64,000 nucleotides of DNA from Solanum dulcamara (taxonomy: Eukaryota; Streptophyta; Magnoliopsida; Solanales; Solanaceae): positions 33,432,134 to 33,496,133 of the forward strand of contig NC_077239.1 in assembly GCF_947179165.1 (NCBI RefSeq), written 5' to 3'. Shown one piece after another: positions 48,504-59,607 of this stretch (position 1 is the stretch's first letter; each line of letters starts with the position of its first letter). Position numbers and translations under genes: made by a program. The notes beneath the pieces are model-generated. The model was not told the DNA's origin and did not search any database. It was given only the letters and a program-made list of their open reading frames with translations.

Positions 48504-48774
48504 AGAAGGAAGAATCTGAACTAGCAACGGAGGAACGACATGAGAATATGTATCTAGAGTATTATAAGTTACGTTGAAAGAGTTTCGACACCACTAGGCA
48601 AAAAGCAAAACCCAAAAAGTAAGGGTACCAGTTGATATCATTTAAAGGAGGTAGGAAGTAATACACGAGGTCAAAGATTCCACAATATGACCTTGGCTAC
48701 AGGACTCACTTTGCACTCTATGGATAGATGACTCTGGAGGGAATGTTACCGGTAGAATAACAATATTAGCCCAT
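48504..48774 (+). other. R5b internal region before R9
   Basis: Non-coding; contains an AAAGGAGGTAGG block also present in R2 near 10128. Ends in CCAT, the R9 target copy. Confidence 0.6.
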
Positions 48775-49220
48775 TGTTATGACCCGTCACTTGATCTTGA
48801 AGAAGGTAGAAGAATCTAGAGTCTTGGAGAGGTTAGTGGAAGACTCTAGATCCTTATAGAAACTTGTAGAGAAGTCTTGAAAGACTTAGAATTCTCTAGA
48901 GTGTGTAGAGAATTCTAGAGAGGGACTTCTTTGTAAATATGGAGGGACTTGTATAGCAATTTTTATTTATACTTGAGCCCCTTAGGAGTAGTATAAATAA
49001 AGGGGGCATTCATTTGTAACAAACCATCAAGCAATCAAGCATTCTTCCAAAGCAATACAAAAGCCTTCTTCATAAAAGCTCTCTTGTCTTTCTTACAATC
49101 TAGCATTCCCTTAGCGATCTAGTCTTAAAGGCTTACTTGAGCTTGCAAGATCGTGAAAGATTCGTGAGTAAGTTGTCAAGTGCCGCACAGAGGTCTTAGT
49201 TGAAGTCTAAGTCCGTGACA
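48775..49220 (+). repeat. R9 5' LTR
   Basis: TGTTATGACCC to AGTCCGTGACA. TATAAATA at 48993-49000 is the likely TATA box, so RNA would start near 49025-49030. A perfect 11-bp inverted repeat AGAATTCTCTA/TAGAGAATTCT lies at 48888-48916 upstream of it, beside a shorter AAGTCTT/AAGACTT pair. Confidence 0.96.
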
Positions 49221-49223
49221 ACG

Positions 49224-49241
49224 TGGTATCAGAGCGAGGTT
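49224..49241 (+). other. R9 primer-binding site
   Basis: TGGTATCAGAGCGAGGTT three bases inside the LTR, complementary to initiator methionine tRNA. Confidence 0.93.
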
Positions 49242-49253
49242 CTACTAAGGGAT

Positions 49254-50680
49254 ATGGCAAGTGAGGGAGACATCAACGCCACTACCGCCACCAACGTCAA
49301 GTAAGATGTTGGAAGGAAGCACCGCAAGGGAAAGAAAAACTCTAAGAGAAATGAGGAGGTGCCGCTGGAGCCTACACCAAGCGAGGCCCTAACATCCTAC
49401 TCACCCTCAGCCACTGAGGTGAGTGATGATGAGCGAGGCGAGGAGCCGTAGATGTCACACCCGGCATGGAGTGGATTGTAAGGGTGGATGCTGCCCGGGA
49501 AGCAGTGGAGATATTAGGCAAGCGCTTGAACAAGGTCGACGGCAAGTTCATGTCTCTAGAGGAGTTCACCCTTGAGGAGAACGACAACATCCGGAAGGAG
49601 TTGGAAGTGCGCAAGGCTGCCGAGTACGAGATAAAGGAGGTGATTACTTCCTTGGAGTGTCGGCTCATGGACGCGCTAAGCACGGTGGAGACCATGAAGG
49701 CCGAGATGGCAGCACTCAAAGGAGATATAGATGCTGGGAGATGCATGACGTCCAGTACGGACCGGGAGGCCAAGATTGAGGCTCCCAAGCCACCAATGTT
49801 CAAAGGTGCCTGTGATGCACAAGAGGTGGAGAACTTCCTTTAGCACTTGGAGAATTACTTCAAGTGTAACAAAGTGAAAAGCGACGAGACGAGGATCAAC
49901 ACGGCCGTGCTATACCTCTCGGAGATGGCCATGTTGTGGTGGAAGCGCAAGGAGTCCGAGATCGAGAAGGGTCTATGCACCATCAACACTTGGGAGCAGT
50001 TCCGAGACGAGTTCAAGAAGGCCTTCTTCCCCAACAACGTCATCTATGAGGCCAAATGCAAGTTCCGGGAGCTGAAGCATACGGGTAGCATACGGGCCTA
50101 TGTGAAAGAGTTCACTACCCTTACGCTTCAAATCCCCAACCTTACAGATGAAGATATGCTCTTCCACTTCATGGATGGGCTGCAGAGTTGGGCCAAGACG
50201 GAGTTGGAGCACCGTCAAGTCAGCACCATCGATGAGGCCATCACCCAAGCCAAAGCCTTGACGGACTTTAAGCATGACAGGCATGACAGAGGCAAGGGCA
50301 AAGAAATAAGGAGTAGTCATGCCAAAGGTTGGGGAGATCGTGGCAAAGGCAAAGAGCAACATCCTCAACCCAAGAGCCATGATTCCAACAAGTCCGACGG
50401 CAGGAGGTTCGGGCGACAGGGCTACGCCGAGAGAAAGAAGCAGACCACGAAGAGCAGCGGCTGCTACATATGTAGAGGTCCTCACGGCTATGCTAGATGT
50501 CCGGAGATGAAGAACCTTGGTGCCATACTGCGGGAGCGAAAGGACAAGGAAGTGGACCAAGGGCAGGGTTCGGACACGACTCAGCTAGGCATGATCGGGC
50601 TATGTGGAGCCATCGCGAAGCAAGCTGAGAAGGCGGGGGATTATTCTGCCCAGTATGTTGACATATCCATCAACGGATGA
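49254..50680 (+). pseudogene. R9 gag (capsid-like, zinc knuckle), broken
   Basis: The first ATG after the PBS is at 49254. Stops occur at 49302-49304 and 49449-49451, then the frame shifts between about 49440 and 49466. A stop at 49841-49843 splits the rest, and the segment ends at a stop at 50678-50680. The order of features is normal: basic/acidic N-terminus; a helical stretch (49466-49760); the retrotransposon gag domain (49900-50270, with MLWWKRKESEIEKG and WEQFRDEFKKAFFP); a basic linker; and a CCHC knuckle CYICRGPHGYARC at 50462-50500 (spacing CX2CX3HX4C). Gag would form the particle and bind RNA. Confidence 0.93.
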
Positions 50681-51175
50681 CCAGCTCGTGCCATGGTGGA
50701 TTCTGGAGCAGAAGCCAACATCATGACCAAGACGGCGGCAGCAAGGTTGGGGCTAAGTTATGGGCCAAGCAACACCCGCCTGAAGACGGTCAACGCACCA
50801 TTGACTCCCATGTGCGGAGTCTCTCATGGAGTAGACATCACATTGGGCAAGTGGCAAGGTAAGACAAGCTTCACTGTCGCCCCCTTAGATATCTTTGATA
50901 TCATCCTTGGACAGGAGTTCTTCCAACGGTACCACACGATGATCGATCCCTACCTCCAACAACTCTTGGTGATGGAGCGAGAGGGGCCATGCATGGTACC
51001 TCTAGTCAAGATGCCAAAGAAGGAAGGACAAGCCCACCTGTCGGCCATGCAGCTTGTGAAGGGCCTAAAGAAGGGGGAGCCGACGTTCGTAGCCACTATT
51101 GCGAGCTTGGATGAAGGCAATGGTGCTAAGGAGACATTGCCACCTTGCATAGAGAAGGTGCTTGAAGAAAACAAA
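50681..51175 (+). pseudogene. R9 protease domain
   Basis: In frame with gag after the stop at 50678. The catalytic triplet DSG is at 50699-50707 ([11 protein letters not shown]), followed by the hydrophobic DIILGQEFF near 50905-50931 typical of retropepsins. It would process the polyprotein. The domain itself has no stop. Confidence 0.9.
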
Positions 51176-51889
51176 GACGTGATACCCGAAGAGTTGCCAA
51201 GACACCTACCTCCAAGGCGCGAGGTAGACCACAGGATCGAGCTGGAGCCAGGAGCAAGGCCGCCCGCATACCCACCATACCGCATGGCTCCACTCGAGTT
51301 AGAGGAGCTGAGGAAGCAGTTGAAGGAGCTCCTCGAGGCCGGTCATATCCGTCTATCCAAGGCACCTTATGGCGCGCCGGTGTTATTTCAAAAGAAGAAG
51401 GACGGCTCGTTGCGCCTATGCATAGACTATCGGATGCTCAATAAGGTGATCGTGAAGAACAAGTTTCCCATCCCGCTTATTGCTGACTTGTTTGATAGAC
51501 TTGGACAGGCCAAGTACTTCACCAAGGTGGATTTAAGGAAGGGCTACTACCAGGTACGCATAGCAGAGTGAGATGAACCGAAGACCACATGTGTAACGAG
51601 GTATGGAGCTTACGAGTGGTTGGTAATGCCCTTCGGCCTAACCAATGCACCCGCCACCTTTTGCACCCTAATGAACAAGATCTTCCACCCCTACCTAGAT
51701 CAGTTCGTGGTAGTCTACTTGGATGACATAGTCATCTATAGCAACACCTTGAAGGAGCACGTGGAACATCTAAAGAAAGTATTCCAAGTCTTGCGCGAGA
51801 ATGAGCTTTTCATCAAGCGGGAGAAGTGCGAGTTCGCCCAACCTGAAGTGCACTTCTTGGGACATGTTATCAGCTAGGGAGAGCTACGG
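51176..51889 (+). pseudogene. R9 reverse transcriptase domain, two stops
   Basis: Motifs in order: [56 protein letters not shown], a stop at 51569-51571, [13 protein letters not shown] and catalytic YLDD at 51716-51727, then FLGHVIS and a stop at 51875-51877. It copies element RNA into DNA in intact relatives. All three expected Asp residues are present; inactivation is by the stops. Confidence 0.95.
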
Positions 51890-52500
51890 ATGGACGAAGC
51901 AAAAGTTTGGGCCATCAAAGAGTGGGAGGCGCCCACAAAGGTAACCGAACTTAGATCTTTTCTTGGACTTGCTAACTATTACCGCAGGTTCATAAGCGCT
52001 TACTCCGCCAACGCCGCTCCACTTACGGAGCTATTGAAGAAGAATAAGCCGTGGGTTTGGAGCGAGGAGTGCAAGGAGGCTTTTGAAGACCTCAAGGCTG
52101 CCGTGACAGAGGAGTCGGTCCTAGCATTGCCTGACTTCTCCAAGACATTCGAAGTGCATACGGACGCCTCTGACTATGCCATTGGAGGAGTATTGATGCA
52201 AGAGAGGCACCCTATCGCCTTCGAGAGCTGCAAGCTGAACGAGACAGAACGGCGGTACACCATGCAGGAGAAGGAGATGACAGCCATCGTCCATTGCCTA
52301 CGCACGTGGAGACACTACTTACTTGGCTCCAAGTTCTTAGTCAAGATCGACAATGTGGCCACTAGCTACTTCCAGTCACAGAAGAAACTCACCCTAAAGC
52401 AAGCTAGGTGGCAAGACTTCTTGGCCGAATTTGACTACGAGCTGGAGTACAAGCCAAGCAAAGGCAATGTTGTGGCCGATGCCCTTAGTAGGAAGTTCGA
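51890..52500 (+). pseudogene. R9 RT connection and RNase H domain
   Basis: Same frame. [14 protein letters not shown] marks the RT thumb/connection. RNase H residues are visible: [11 protein letters not shown] (first Asp, near 52160), EKEM (Glu, near 52270), KIDN (third Asp) and VVADALSR near 52471-52495. It degrades the RNA strand of the hybrid. Uninterrupted here. Confidence 0.94.
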
Positions 52501-53857
52501 GCTGGCGGCCATCACCACAGCACATTGTGACATCCAAGATGCAATCAAGGATGGTCTGCAGCATGATCCAGAGGCAAAGAGGCTTATGGAGTTAGCCGCT
52601 CAAGGCAAGACAAGGCGCTTCTGGGTTGAAGATGGACTCCTACTTACCGCCGGACGAAAGATTTATGTGCCGAAATTCAGAGCTATCAGGCGACGGATCA
52701 TGAAGGAAAGTCACGACACATTATGGGCCGGACATCCAGGGCAGCGTCGCACGAGGGCATTGATTGAGGCGATTTATTACTGGCCACGCATGCGGGACGA
52801 TATTGAATGCTATGTGCAGACTTATCTTGTGTGCCAGCAAGACAAAGTAGAGCAGCGTCAATCAGGAGGACTCTTAGAGCCCCTACCTATAGCGGAGTGT
52901 CCATGGGAGAGCGTGACCATGGACTTCATCACATGCTTACCGAAGTCCGACGGGTACAGGACGATTATGGTCATAGTGGACAGGTTTTCCAAGTATGCCA
53001 GCTTCATGCCCGCCACGGCAGGTTGCACTGCTAAGGAGGCTGCCAGGCTATTCTTCAAAAATGTGGTGAAGTATTGGGGATTGCCAAGACATATCATTAG
53101 CGACAGAGACCCACGCTTCACTGGGAACTTTTGGAGAGAATTGTTCAAAATTCTTGGCACAAAATTACATTTCTCCACTAGTTTCCACCCGTAGACAGAC
53201 GGCCAGACAGAGCGAGTCAATGCCTTACTGGAATGCTACTTGAGGCACTTTGTGAGCTCCTATCAGAAAGATTGGGCAAGATTACTAGACGTAGCCCAAT
53301 TCTCTTACAACCTACAGCGGAGTGAGGCCACGGGGCGGACACCATTTGAGCTAGCCACAAGCCAACAGCCACAAACTCCACATTCACTACCGGCCGCGTT
53401 CGAGGGCAAGAGTTTGGGGGCCTATCACATGGCCAAGGGCTTTGAGGAACAACTCGACACTGCCAAGTCTTATTTGGACATGGCAGCGAAAAAGATGAAG
53501 AAGTTTGCCAACCGCAAGCGTCGTCCCATGGATTACCAAGTTGGAGACATGGTCTTGGTCAAGTTCAACCCCAGGCAATTCAAAGCATTGCGAGGCATGC
53601 ATCAAAAATTGGTGCGAAAGTACGAGGGCCTGTTCAGGATCGTTGCCAAGGTTGGCAAGATCTCTTACAGGTTGGAGCTACCACCGCATCTTAAGGTTCA
53701 TCCAGTCTTCCATGCCAGTGTCCTCAAGCCATACCATGAGGACAAGGATGATCCTAGCCGAAGAGAATCAAGTCGGGCGCCACTCACAATCACTACCTCC
53801 CATGATCGAGACATCGAGGCCATTGTGGACTACCAAGCCAAGCAAAAACAGGGACAA
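52501..53857 (+). pseudogene. R9 integrase domain, one stop, zinc ligand lost
   Basis: The zinc domain shows the two His (SHDTLWAGH near 52711-52737), but the first Cys of the CxxC pair is Tyr (52823-52825, QTYLVCQQ). Catalytic DDE: Asp at 52922-52924 (MDFITCLP), Asp at 53102-53104 (SDRDPRF), Glu at 53210-53212 (TERVN). A stop at 53192-53194 lies between the second Asp and the Glu. The GPY/F-like C-terminal region (VGDMVLVKFNPRQF, LVRKYEGLFRIVAKVG, HPVFHASVLKPY) follows and ends at the stop 53858-53860. Confidence 0.94.
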
Positions 53858-53860
53858 TAG

Positions 53861-54097
53861 GCCACTACTATGTTCTTAGTCCATTGGAAGGGACAATCTC
53901 CGGAGGAGGCCACCTGGGAGAGATACGAAGACCTGTGGCAGTTTAAAGACAAAATCGGGAGTTCTTGCAGCAGCAGTGCGCCGCGGTCGTCGCCACATCA
54001 GGTGGGGGAGAGTGTTATGACCCGCCACTTGATCTTGAAGAAGGTAGAAGAATCTAGAGTCTTGGAGAGGTTAGTTGAAGACTCTAGATCCTTATAG
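53861..54097 (+). pseudogene. R9 chromodomain and C-terminus reading into 3' LTR
   Basis: Same frame after the stop at 53858: FLVHWKGQSPEEATWERYED is a chromodomain core with W and E anchor residues. In chromoviruses it targets integration to marked heterochromatin. The frame continues through the PPT and ends at 54095-54097, 83 bp inside the 3' LTR. Whether active relatives share this end is unknown. Confidence 0.88.
54000..54012 (+). other. R9 polypurine tract
   Basis: AGGTGGGGGAGAG directly before the 3' LTR start. Confidence 0.92.
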
Positions 54098-54458
54098 AAA
54101 CTTGTAGAGAAGTCTTGAAAGACTTAGAATTCTCTATAGTGTGTAGAGAATTCTAGAGAGGGACTTCTTTGTAAATATGGAGGGACTTGTATAGCAATTT
54201 TTATTTACACTTGAGCCCCTTAGGAGTAGTATAAATAGAGGGGGCATTTATTTGTAACAAACCATCAAGCAATCAAGCATTCTTCCAAAGCAATACAAAA
54301 GCCTTCTTCATAAAAGCTCTCTTGTCTTTCTTACAATCTAGCATTCCCTTAGCGATCTAGTCTTAAAGGCTTACTTGAGCTTGCAAGATCGTGAAAGATT
54401 CATGAGTAAGTTGTCAAGTGCCGCACGGAGGTCTTAGTTGAAGTCTAAGTCCGTGACA
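54013..54458 (+). repeat. R9 3' LTR
   Basis: 446 bp, eight substitutions from the 5' copy, no indels. TATAAATA at 54230-54237. One of the substitutions (G to T) falls beside the 11-bp inverted repeat. Confidence 0.96.
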
Positions 54459-55508
54459 CCATGCTCCTTCAATCAAAGGCTACCTACTCAGCCGAGAATG
54501 TGTGAAATTATAAGGTAAAGGGGGTAGGACCTTACAGAGTCCCCATAGCTACTATCTCAAATGAAGGAGCCCAAGTTACAGCTAACTATAGAAGGTCAGT
54601 CCGCGAAGAAACTGAGAAGACAGATAAGCCTTCGTACACTACTTTACCCTCAGACTGATGGATAGACTAGGTCTACTAGCTACATGGTAGACGATATGTT
54701 GTGGGCCTATACGGTTTTCCCCAAAGGTAACTCGGAAAATTTCCTAACACCTATCAGGAGTACTTATGATATTAACTATCGCTCTAGTATCCAGATGGCC
54801 CCATATGAGACTGTGTGGTAGATAGTGTAGGTCGCCGATTGGTTGTTTTGGTGTTAGTAAAACATGACTAATAAGCCCAAACATGGTTCAATAAGCGGTA
54901 TAGAAGGTAAAGCCTATTCAGGGAAAATTATTAATTTCTCAAAGTCGACAGAAGCAATATGCATACAATCAGCATCGCTCTTTGGAAATTTAAGTGAGTG
55001 ATTGGGTGTCTTTGAAGGTGTCGCCCATGAAAGGAGAAATGAAGTTCGGAAGGAAGGAAGAAGTTAAGCCCAAGATACATTGGTCTTTACTAGACCATGT
55101 GTGGAATAGGCAAAGTTGCCTATGAAGTGGCCCTACCATCTGATTTAAAAACAGTACCCCTAATCTTCCACGCGTCAATGTCCTGTAACTATATAAGTGA
55201 ACCCTTCCAGAATATTTACCGTGGATAAAGTCAACATAATAAAGGAATTATCCTGCTAAGAGCAATCTATCGCCATCCTGAATTGACAGATTAGATGATC
55301 ATAGATTAAGACATGACTTCCATCAAAATATTGTGGGAAATAAAAAACCAAAAAGAGCATGACCTGAGAAGTCAAAAAGGAGGTAGAAAGAAATTATCCG
55401 CACTTGTTCACCATATACCAAAGGTAGTCTAACCTCCTAAATAAATTAGGAGATGATGATTATATAGAACCCCCGAAATCCTCATAAAACCCTATAAACC
55501 AAGTTAAC
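54459..55508 (+). pseudogene. R5b integrase core and pol tail remnant
   Basis: Continues R5b after R9. RVPIATISNEGAQVTANY near 54536-54590 equals the second-Asp region of integrase, with the SD motif changed to SN. Later fragments: SSIQMAPYETVW near 54780-54820; DWVSLKVSPMKGEMKFGRK near 54995-55055; a pol-tail stretch near 55110-55350 with ILWEIKN. Stops and frameshifts are frequent. It ends in AT-rich sequence without PPT before R10. Confidence 0.75.
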
Positions 55509-55952
55509 TATCATGACCCAACCCTATAGGTCGTGACTGGAGTCCGATCTGAACCCCCATATACGTGTCTATAAGTTATGGTCAAGTCGAACTGTAATTA
55601 ACATAATACCATGCAAAAAAACCCTATTGGGTGATAACATTTTCATAAATCAGTAGGCTCTTTCATTTGTACCACATTATGAAAGGGCACGTAAGCCGAT
55701 GAGGTTGTCATTCATATAAACTTTTACAACATTTCAAGTAGACCCAGCTGAACAATACTTACACATCAACCCACATATACATGTTTGCAGACCTCTAATA
55801 ATATCAATGATAACATATGGTGGGACAGGGCCCCCGCCTTACCCTTGAATAACAAAACAATACTATACATCAACGGCCAGTGCAAAAAACTAGGCTCCGA
55901 TATAATGAAGCCTCTTCCAGCTGAGCTGAGCGGGATCCTAAGATAACGGATA
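55509..55952 (-). repeat. R10: reverse LTR 3' stub
   Basis: TATCATGACCCAACCC at 55509 is the reverse of an LTR end (its terminal TG has become TA). About 440 bp follow, including the CAGCCTCATCGG-type and GTACCGTACC-type LTR blocks in reverse. The rest of this LTR is missing; sequence switches to plus-strand LTR at about 55953. Confidence 0.75.
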
Positions 55953-58761
55953 TACTTGAGGATATACCAAGCTTACATAGCACGGATTACATAAGCTCTT
56001 AAAATAAGACGAGATTATGAATCCACGAGGAAGAGAAGAGAAGGACACGTGGCAGCCTAGGAAGGTAACACGTGGCAGAACCTCAAGCAAGCAGGTGACC
56101 CACCTACTTGGGGTCAAGTAGGTGACCCACCTACTTGGGGGTGGGCCCACCAAGGACACGTGGCAGCCCCTCATTGGTTGCATGGTTGAGGTGGCCCAAT
56201 AATGGCCTGACACGTGTCACCCTTAGGGGATGACATCTGCACCTCCTAAGGAGCTATATATATGTGTGTTGATGACTATTCTTCAATTAAACTCATCCTT
56301 TATCACTTAGAAAATAAAAGAGAGTTGAGACAAAAACTTAGGAAACCTAAGGAGGGATCTACGAGTTTTCCAAAGAAAAGAGGTAAGGCCCGATTTTGTT
56401 CCTTAAATTAATTATTTGAGGTATCCTACGGTGATATAATGGTGTTTAATAATGAAAATTTTCAATTTTGAGAAGTAAAAAAGGGATACAAATAGCCTTC
56501 TCAATTTCAGCACGTTTAGAGAAGTTCCGAGTGAGTTTTGGCCAATTTTAGCCAATTTCGAGTAAGGTAAGGTTTATACTTTAAATATGGAATTTATGGG
56601 TTTGCTATGAAGTGTATTACACACCTTATACATTGCTGGAAGTATAAAGTAATCCATGGAAATGGAGTCATAAGAGCGGAAGGAATTGGAGGCCAAGTAA
56701 TGAGTCGTAGAACTCGATTTACCTACGTAAGCTACTAACTTGGAAGTCTTACATCCTTAAGCTATTGCAGTACGTACCAAGCTTGCGTAGCACAAATTAC
56801 ATAGGCTTTTAAAATAAGATGAGATTATGAACCCACGAGGGAAAAAAAGATGTGTCATCCCCTAAGGGTGACACATGGCAGCACCTCATGCAGGAAGGTG
56901 AACCACCTGCTTGAGGTCAAGTAGGTGACCCACCTGCTTGGGAGAGGTGGACCCCACGGCCACGTGGTAGCACCCTATTAGCCGCATGGTTGAGGTGTCC
57001 CAATAAGGGCCTGACATGTGTCACCCTTAGGGGGTGACACGTGTCACCTCATATATATATGTATTATGTGACTACTCCCTCTTTCATTATCCAAATAATC
57101 AGCCAAGCATAGAGAGGAAATGTGAGAGAGAGGCAGCCATGGCTTTGGAAGCTTAAAGGTAAGTTTCTCGATTTTTCTTCCGTAAATTAATTATCTACGG
57201 TGTTCCTTAAGCATGTGAATATGTATATATGTATTTTACAATGTTTATGGAACCAAAACTTCAGCTTTACAATTGGAAACTTAGAAGAAAGAAGAAGAGA
57301 AAAACATTGGAGGCAAGAGAGAGGGGCTATGGGTTAGGCCTATTGGAGGTAAGCCTCCGAGTTTCGTTCCATGAATTAATTAATTATGGTATCCCGTGGT
57401 TATATAGAGATGTTTAATAATGAGAAAATCCAATTTGGGGCAGCGAGGAAGTTATACAAACAGTCCGCTCAATTTCAGCGCGTTTGAAGAAGTTCCGAGT
57501 TGCGATTTGACAATTTTTGCCAACTTCGGGTAAGGTAAGGTTTCTCCTTTTAATTTGGACTTTATGGTGTTGTTATGGAGTATTTTACACGCCCTATAGG
57601 TGGCTTGAAGTGTGAAAATGGCATAGAAACACTTGACGTTCGGGATAAACTAAATTGGAGTCGCTATAGTTGAATTGTCGTCGAAGTAAGGCGTTGTTCT
57701 TGTGAGTTGGTGTTGCAGGGGTGTGATATGTCATTTCAGGGCCTAAATATGTTCTAATATGGGTTAGGGTGCTTCTGGTTAAAGCCACATGACCCCCCGT
57801 TGCGTATAATTAAAGGCGTTACAAAATAAAGGCTAGACGCCCTATTGTGATACCGTATTTTTGAACGAGTCATTTGGAGTTTATGTTGTATATTGCTGGT
57901 GTGAATTGTGTAAACATATGTTGCAAGTTGTTGTTTTTGGTTGACTGTAGTGTTTAGGGGTCTAATTGGAAATTTTGATAGGGCACATTATAGGGGAGGT
58001 GCTGCCCAATTTTCATTAATGCCTTAACTAGTTAAGGAACTAGTCGAGAAGGCGAGCGAAGGGATGAATGCTATGAATACTCGTGGGTAGTCTAAGTTGC
58101 TGAAAAGTCTAAGGTTGTTAACATTTGCATTACTTACATGTTAAATAGGTTTCGAGGACAACAATGTGAACACGATTAAGGGGAGTCCATAAGAGGTATG
58201 TGAAGCTTCTATTGGTATGTTTTTGGTATAGGTATGTAAAGCCTATCCTTTCTCTTTTGGCATGTCTTAGATGTAAGCAGGATATCATATGAGCTTTGGG
58301 GGAAATTCCATTCCCAGGTTCTGAATATGACTTCAAGACCCTCACTCACTTATGAATGATTACACTTTAAAATAGTAAGCTGCTATCTTCGAGTCTTCTA
58401 TATGACTGTATAATAATTGATTCAACTAAGCTCTTGTTTGTAAAAAAGAAAGGCTCTGAGATAACCAATGCTTGGACTGCTATAAGATATTTCACATTGG
58501 TATATGTCTAAGATTTCCAAAAACTCCTTTTTACATAGTCCTTAGTGACAGTTAGAGAGTATACGTCAGATACCTTCTGCCCTGATCCCCAGGTCATGTT
58601 CACTTGATGACTTCAATGAGTCTCAGATAATAATTTAAACTGTGTTTTGTTTCTCACTACTCTACTCATGTATACTGTAACACTTCTTCTCCGAGTCCTA
58701 GGCCGGTTATCAGATTCGTGCAATTCATTGCATTGTTCACCGAGTCCCTTGCTAGAGGGCC

Positions 58762-58767
58762 GGCATC

Positions 58768-58816
<49 letters not shown>
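58762..58816. repeat. TA microsatellite
   Basis: About 50 bp of alternating AT with one CA interruption, inside the R11 LTR. Confidence 0.95.
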
Positions 58817-58921
58817 GATGATGTGTTATAATAAGGTGATGATGGCACGGGGCTTGATACTGATATTATGATGATGTGTTGTAATAAGGTGACGATGGCA
58901 CGGGGCCTGATACTGATACTA
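58816..58921 (+). repeat. 53-bp tandem repeat, two units
   Basis: Units 58816-58868 and 58869-58921 start TGATGATGTGTTATAATAAG and differ at about six positions. It lies directly after the TA run in the R11 LTR. Confidence 0.9.
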
Positions 58922-59607
58922 CAAATATGATTCACCGGATCCCTAATAGGGCCGGCTATATTGAAAGTTTGAGCATGCATGATTTTACCTTTCCAAGTAC
59001 CGGTTTCTGATTTGACATTTTATCCCCTGCTTCTCTACTTTAGATATGCTTCCAGTTGTATCATATTATGTTTTACATACTCAGTACATATGTCGTACTG
59101 ACCCCCTTTCTTCGAGGGGCTGCATTTTATGCCTGCAGGTACAGGTACAGGTTTTGAGAGTCCGTCAGCTTAGGATTCCATTCAGCTCAGTTGGAAGAGG
59201 CTCCATTGTATCGAAGCCTAGTTATTTATACGGACCATGGATGTGTAAAATTATTGTGTCTATTTAAGGGTACGGCGGGGGCCCTGTCCCGCCATATATT
59301 TTTGATAATATTTTTATAGGTCTGTAGACATGTATATGTGGGTTGTGTATGTCAGTTTGATTCAGTTGGGTCTACATGATATATGATATATGTTATTATA
59401 TTATGGCAGCCTTGTCGGCTTATGTGCCCTGTCATGTTGTGATACAAACGAAGAGGGCTACAGGTTTATGAAAATGTTATCGCCTAGTGGGGCTCTATTA
59501 CATGATATTGTTTTATTTACAGTTCAATTTGACCAGAGTTGATAGCTAGGTATGCGGGGGGGTCCAGGTCAGACCCCAGTCATGGCCTACGGCATTAGGT
59601 CGTGACA

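Larger units (their letters stand above)
48775..54458 (+). mobile_element. R9: Ty3/gypsy chromovirus, near complete but inactivated
   Basis: 5684 bp: LTRs 48775-49220 and 54013-54458 (446 bp each), PBS at 49224, one long gag-pol frame, and PPT GGTGGGGGAGAG ending at 54012. CCAT flanks both sides (48771-48774, 54459-54462), a 4-base match; a 5-base TSD would need one mutation. The LTRs differ at eight positions (about 1.8%), six of them transitions. A chromodomain ends the polyprotein. Clade is probably Galadriel-like, judged only from motif resemblance. Codon composition is clearly GC-richer than the surrounding elements. Confidence 0.96.
39309..55508 (+). mobile_element. R5b: long-LTR gypsy-type element, interrupted twice, 3' end lost
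   Basis: 5' LTR 39309-42020, PBS at 42025, decayed gag 42716-43690, internal PPT 44350-44364, solo LTR R8, antisense 5S-like segment, R9, then integrase remnant to about 55430. The terminal PPT and 3' LTR are missing; a reverse LTR stub (R10) begins at 55509. No RT or RNase H is recognisable between the gag/protease end and integrase; only about 1.5 kb of R5b sequence lies there once insertions are removed. Confidence 0.85.
55953..59607 (+). repeat. R11 chimeric LTR with two promoter regions
   Basis: 55953-56664 matches R5 LTR positions from about +240 to +950. At about 56664 the sequence jumps back to LTR position about +130 (GAGTCATAAGAGCGGA) and then runs normally to the LTR end GGTCGTGACA at 59607. 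Two U3-type promoters therefore lie in series: G-box/TATA near 56210-56262 and near 57030-57060. Both pieces lack the true TG start. The twin hairpin is at 59082-59119. Confidence 0.8.

Noticed and set aside
49841..53860. Translational read-through of TAG codons in R9
   Set aside because: TGA, TAA, a frameshift and a lost zinc ligand are also present; decay explains all of them.
48775..54458. Endogenous pararetrovirus
   Set aside because: LTRs, PBS, PPT, integrase and chromodomain identify a Ty3/gypsy retrotransposon; no movement protein or viral coat motif seen.
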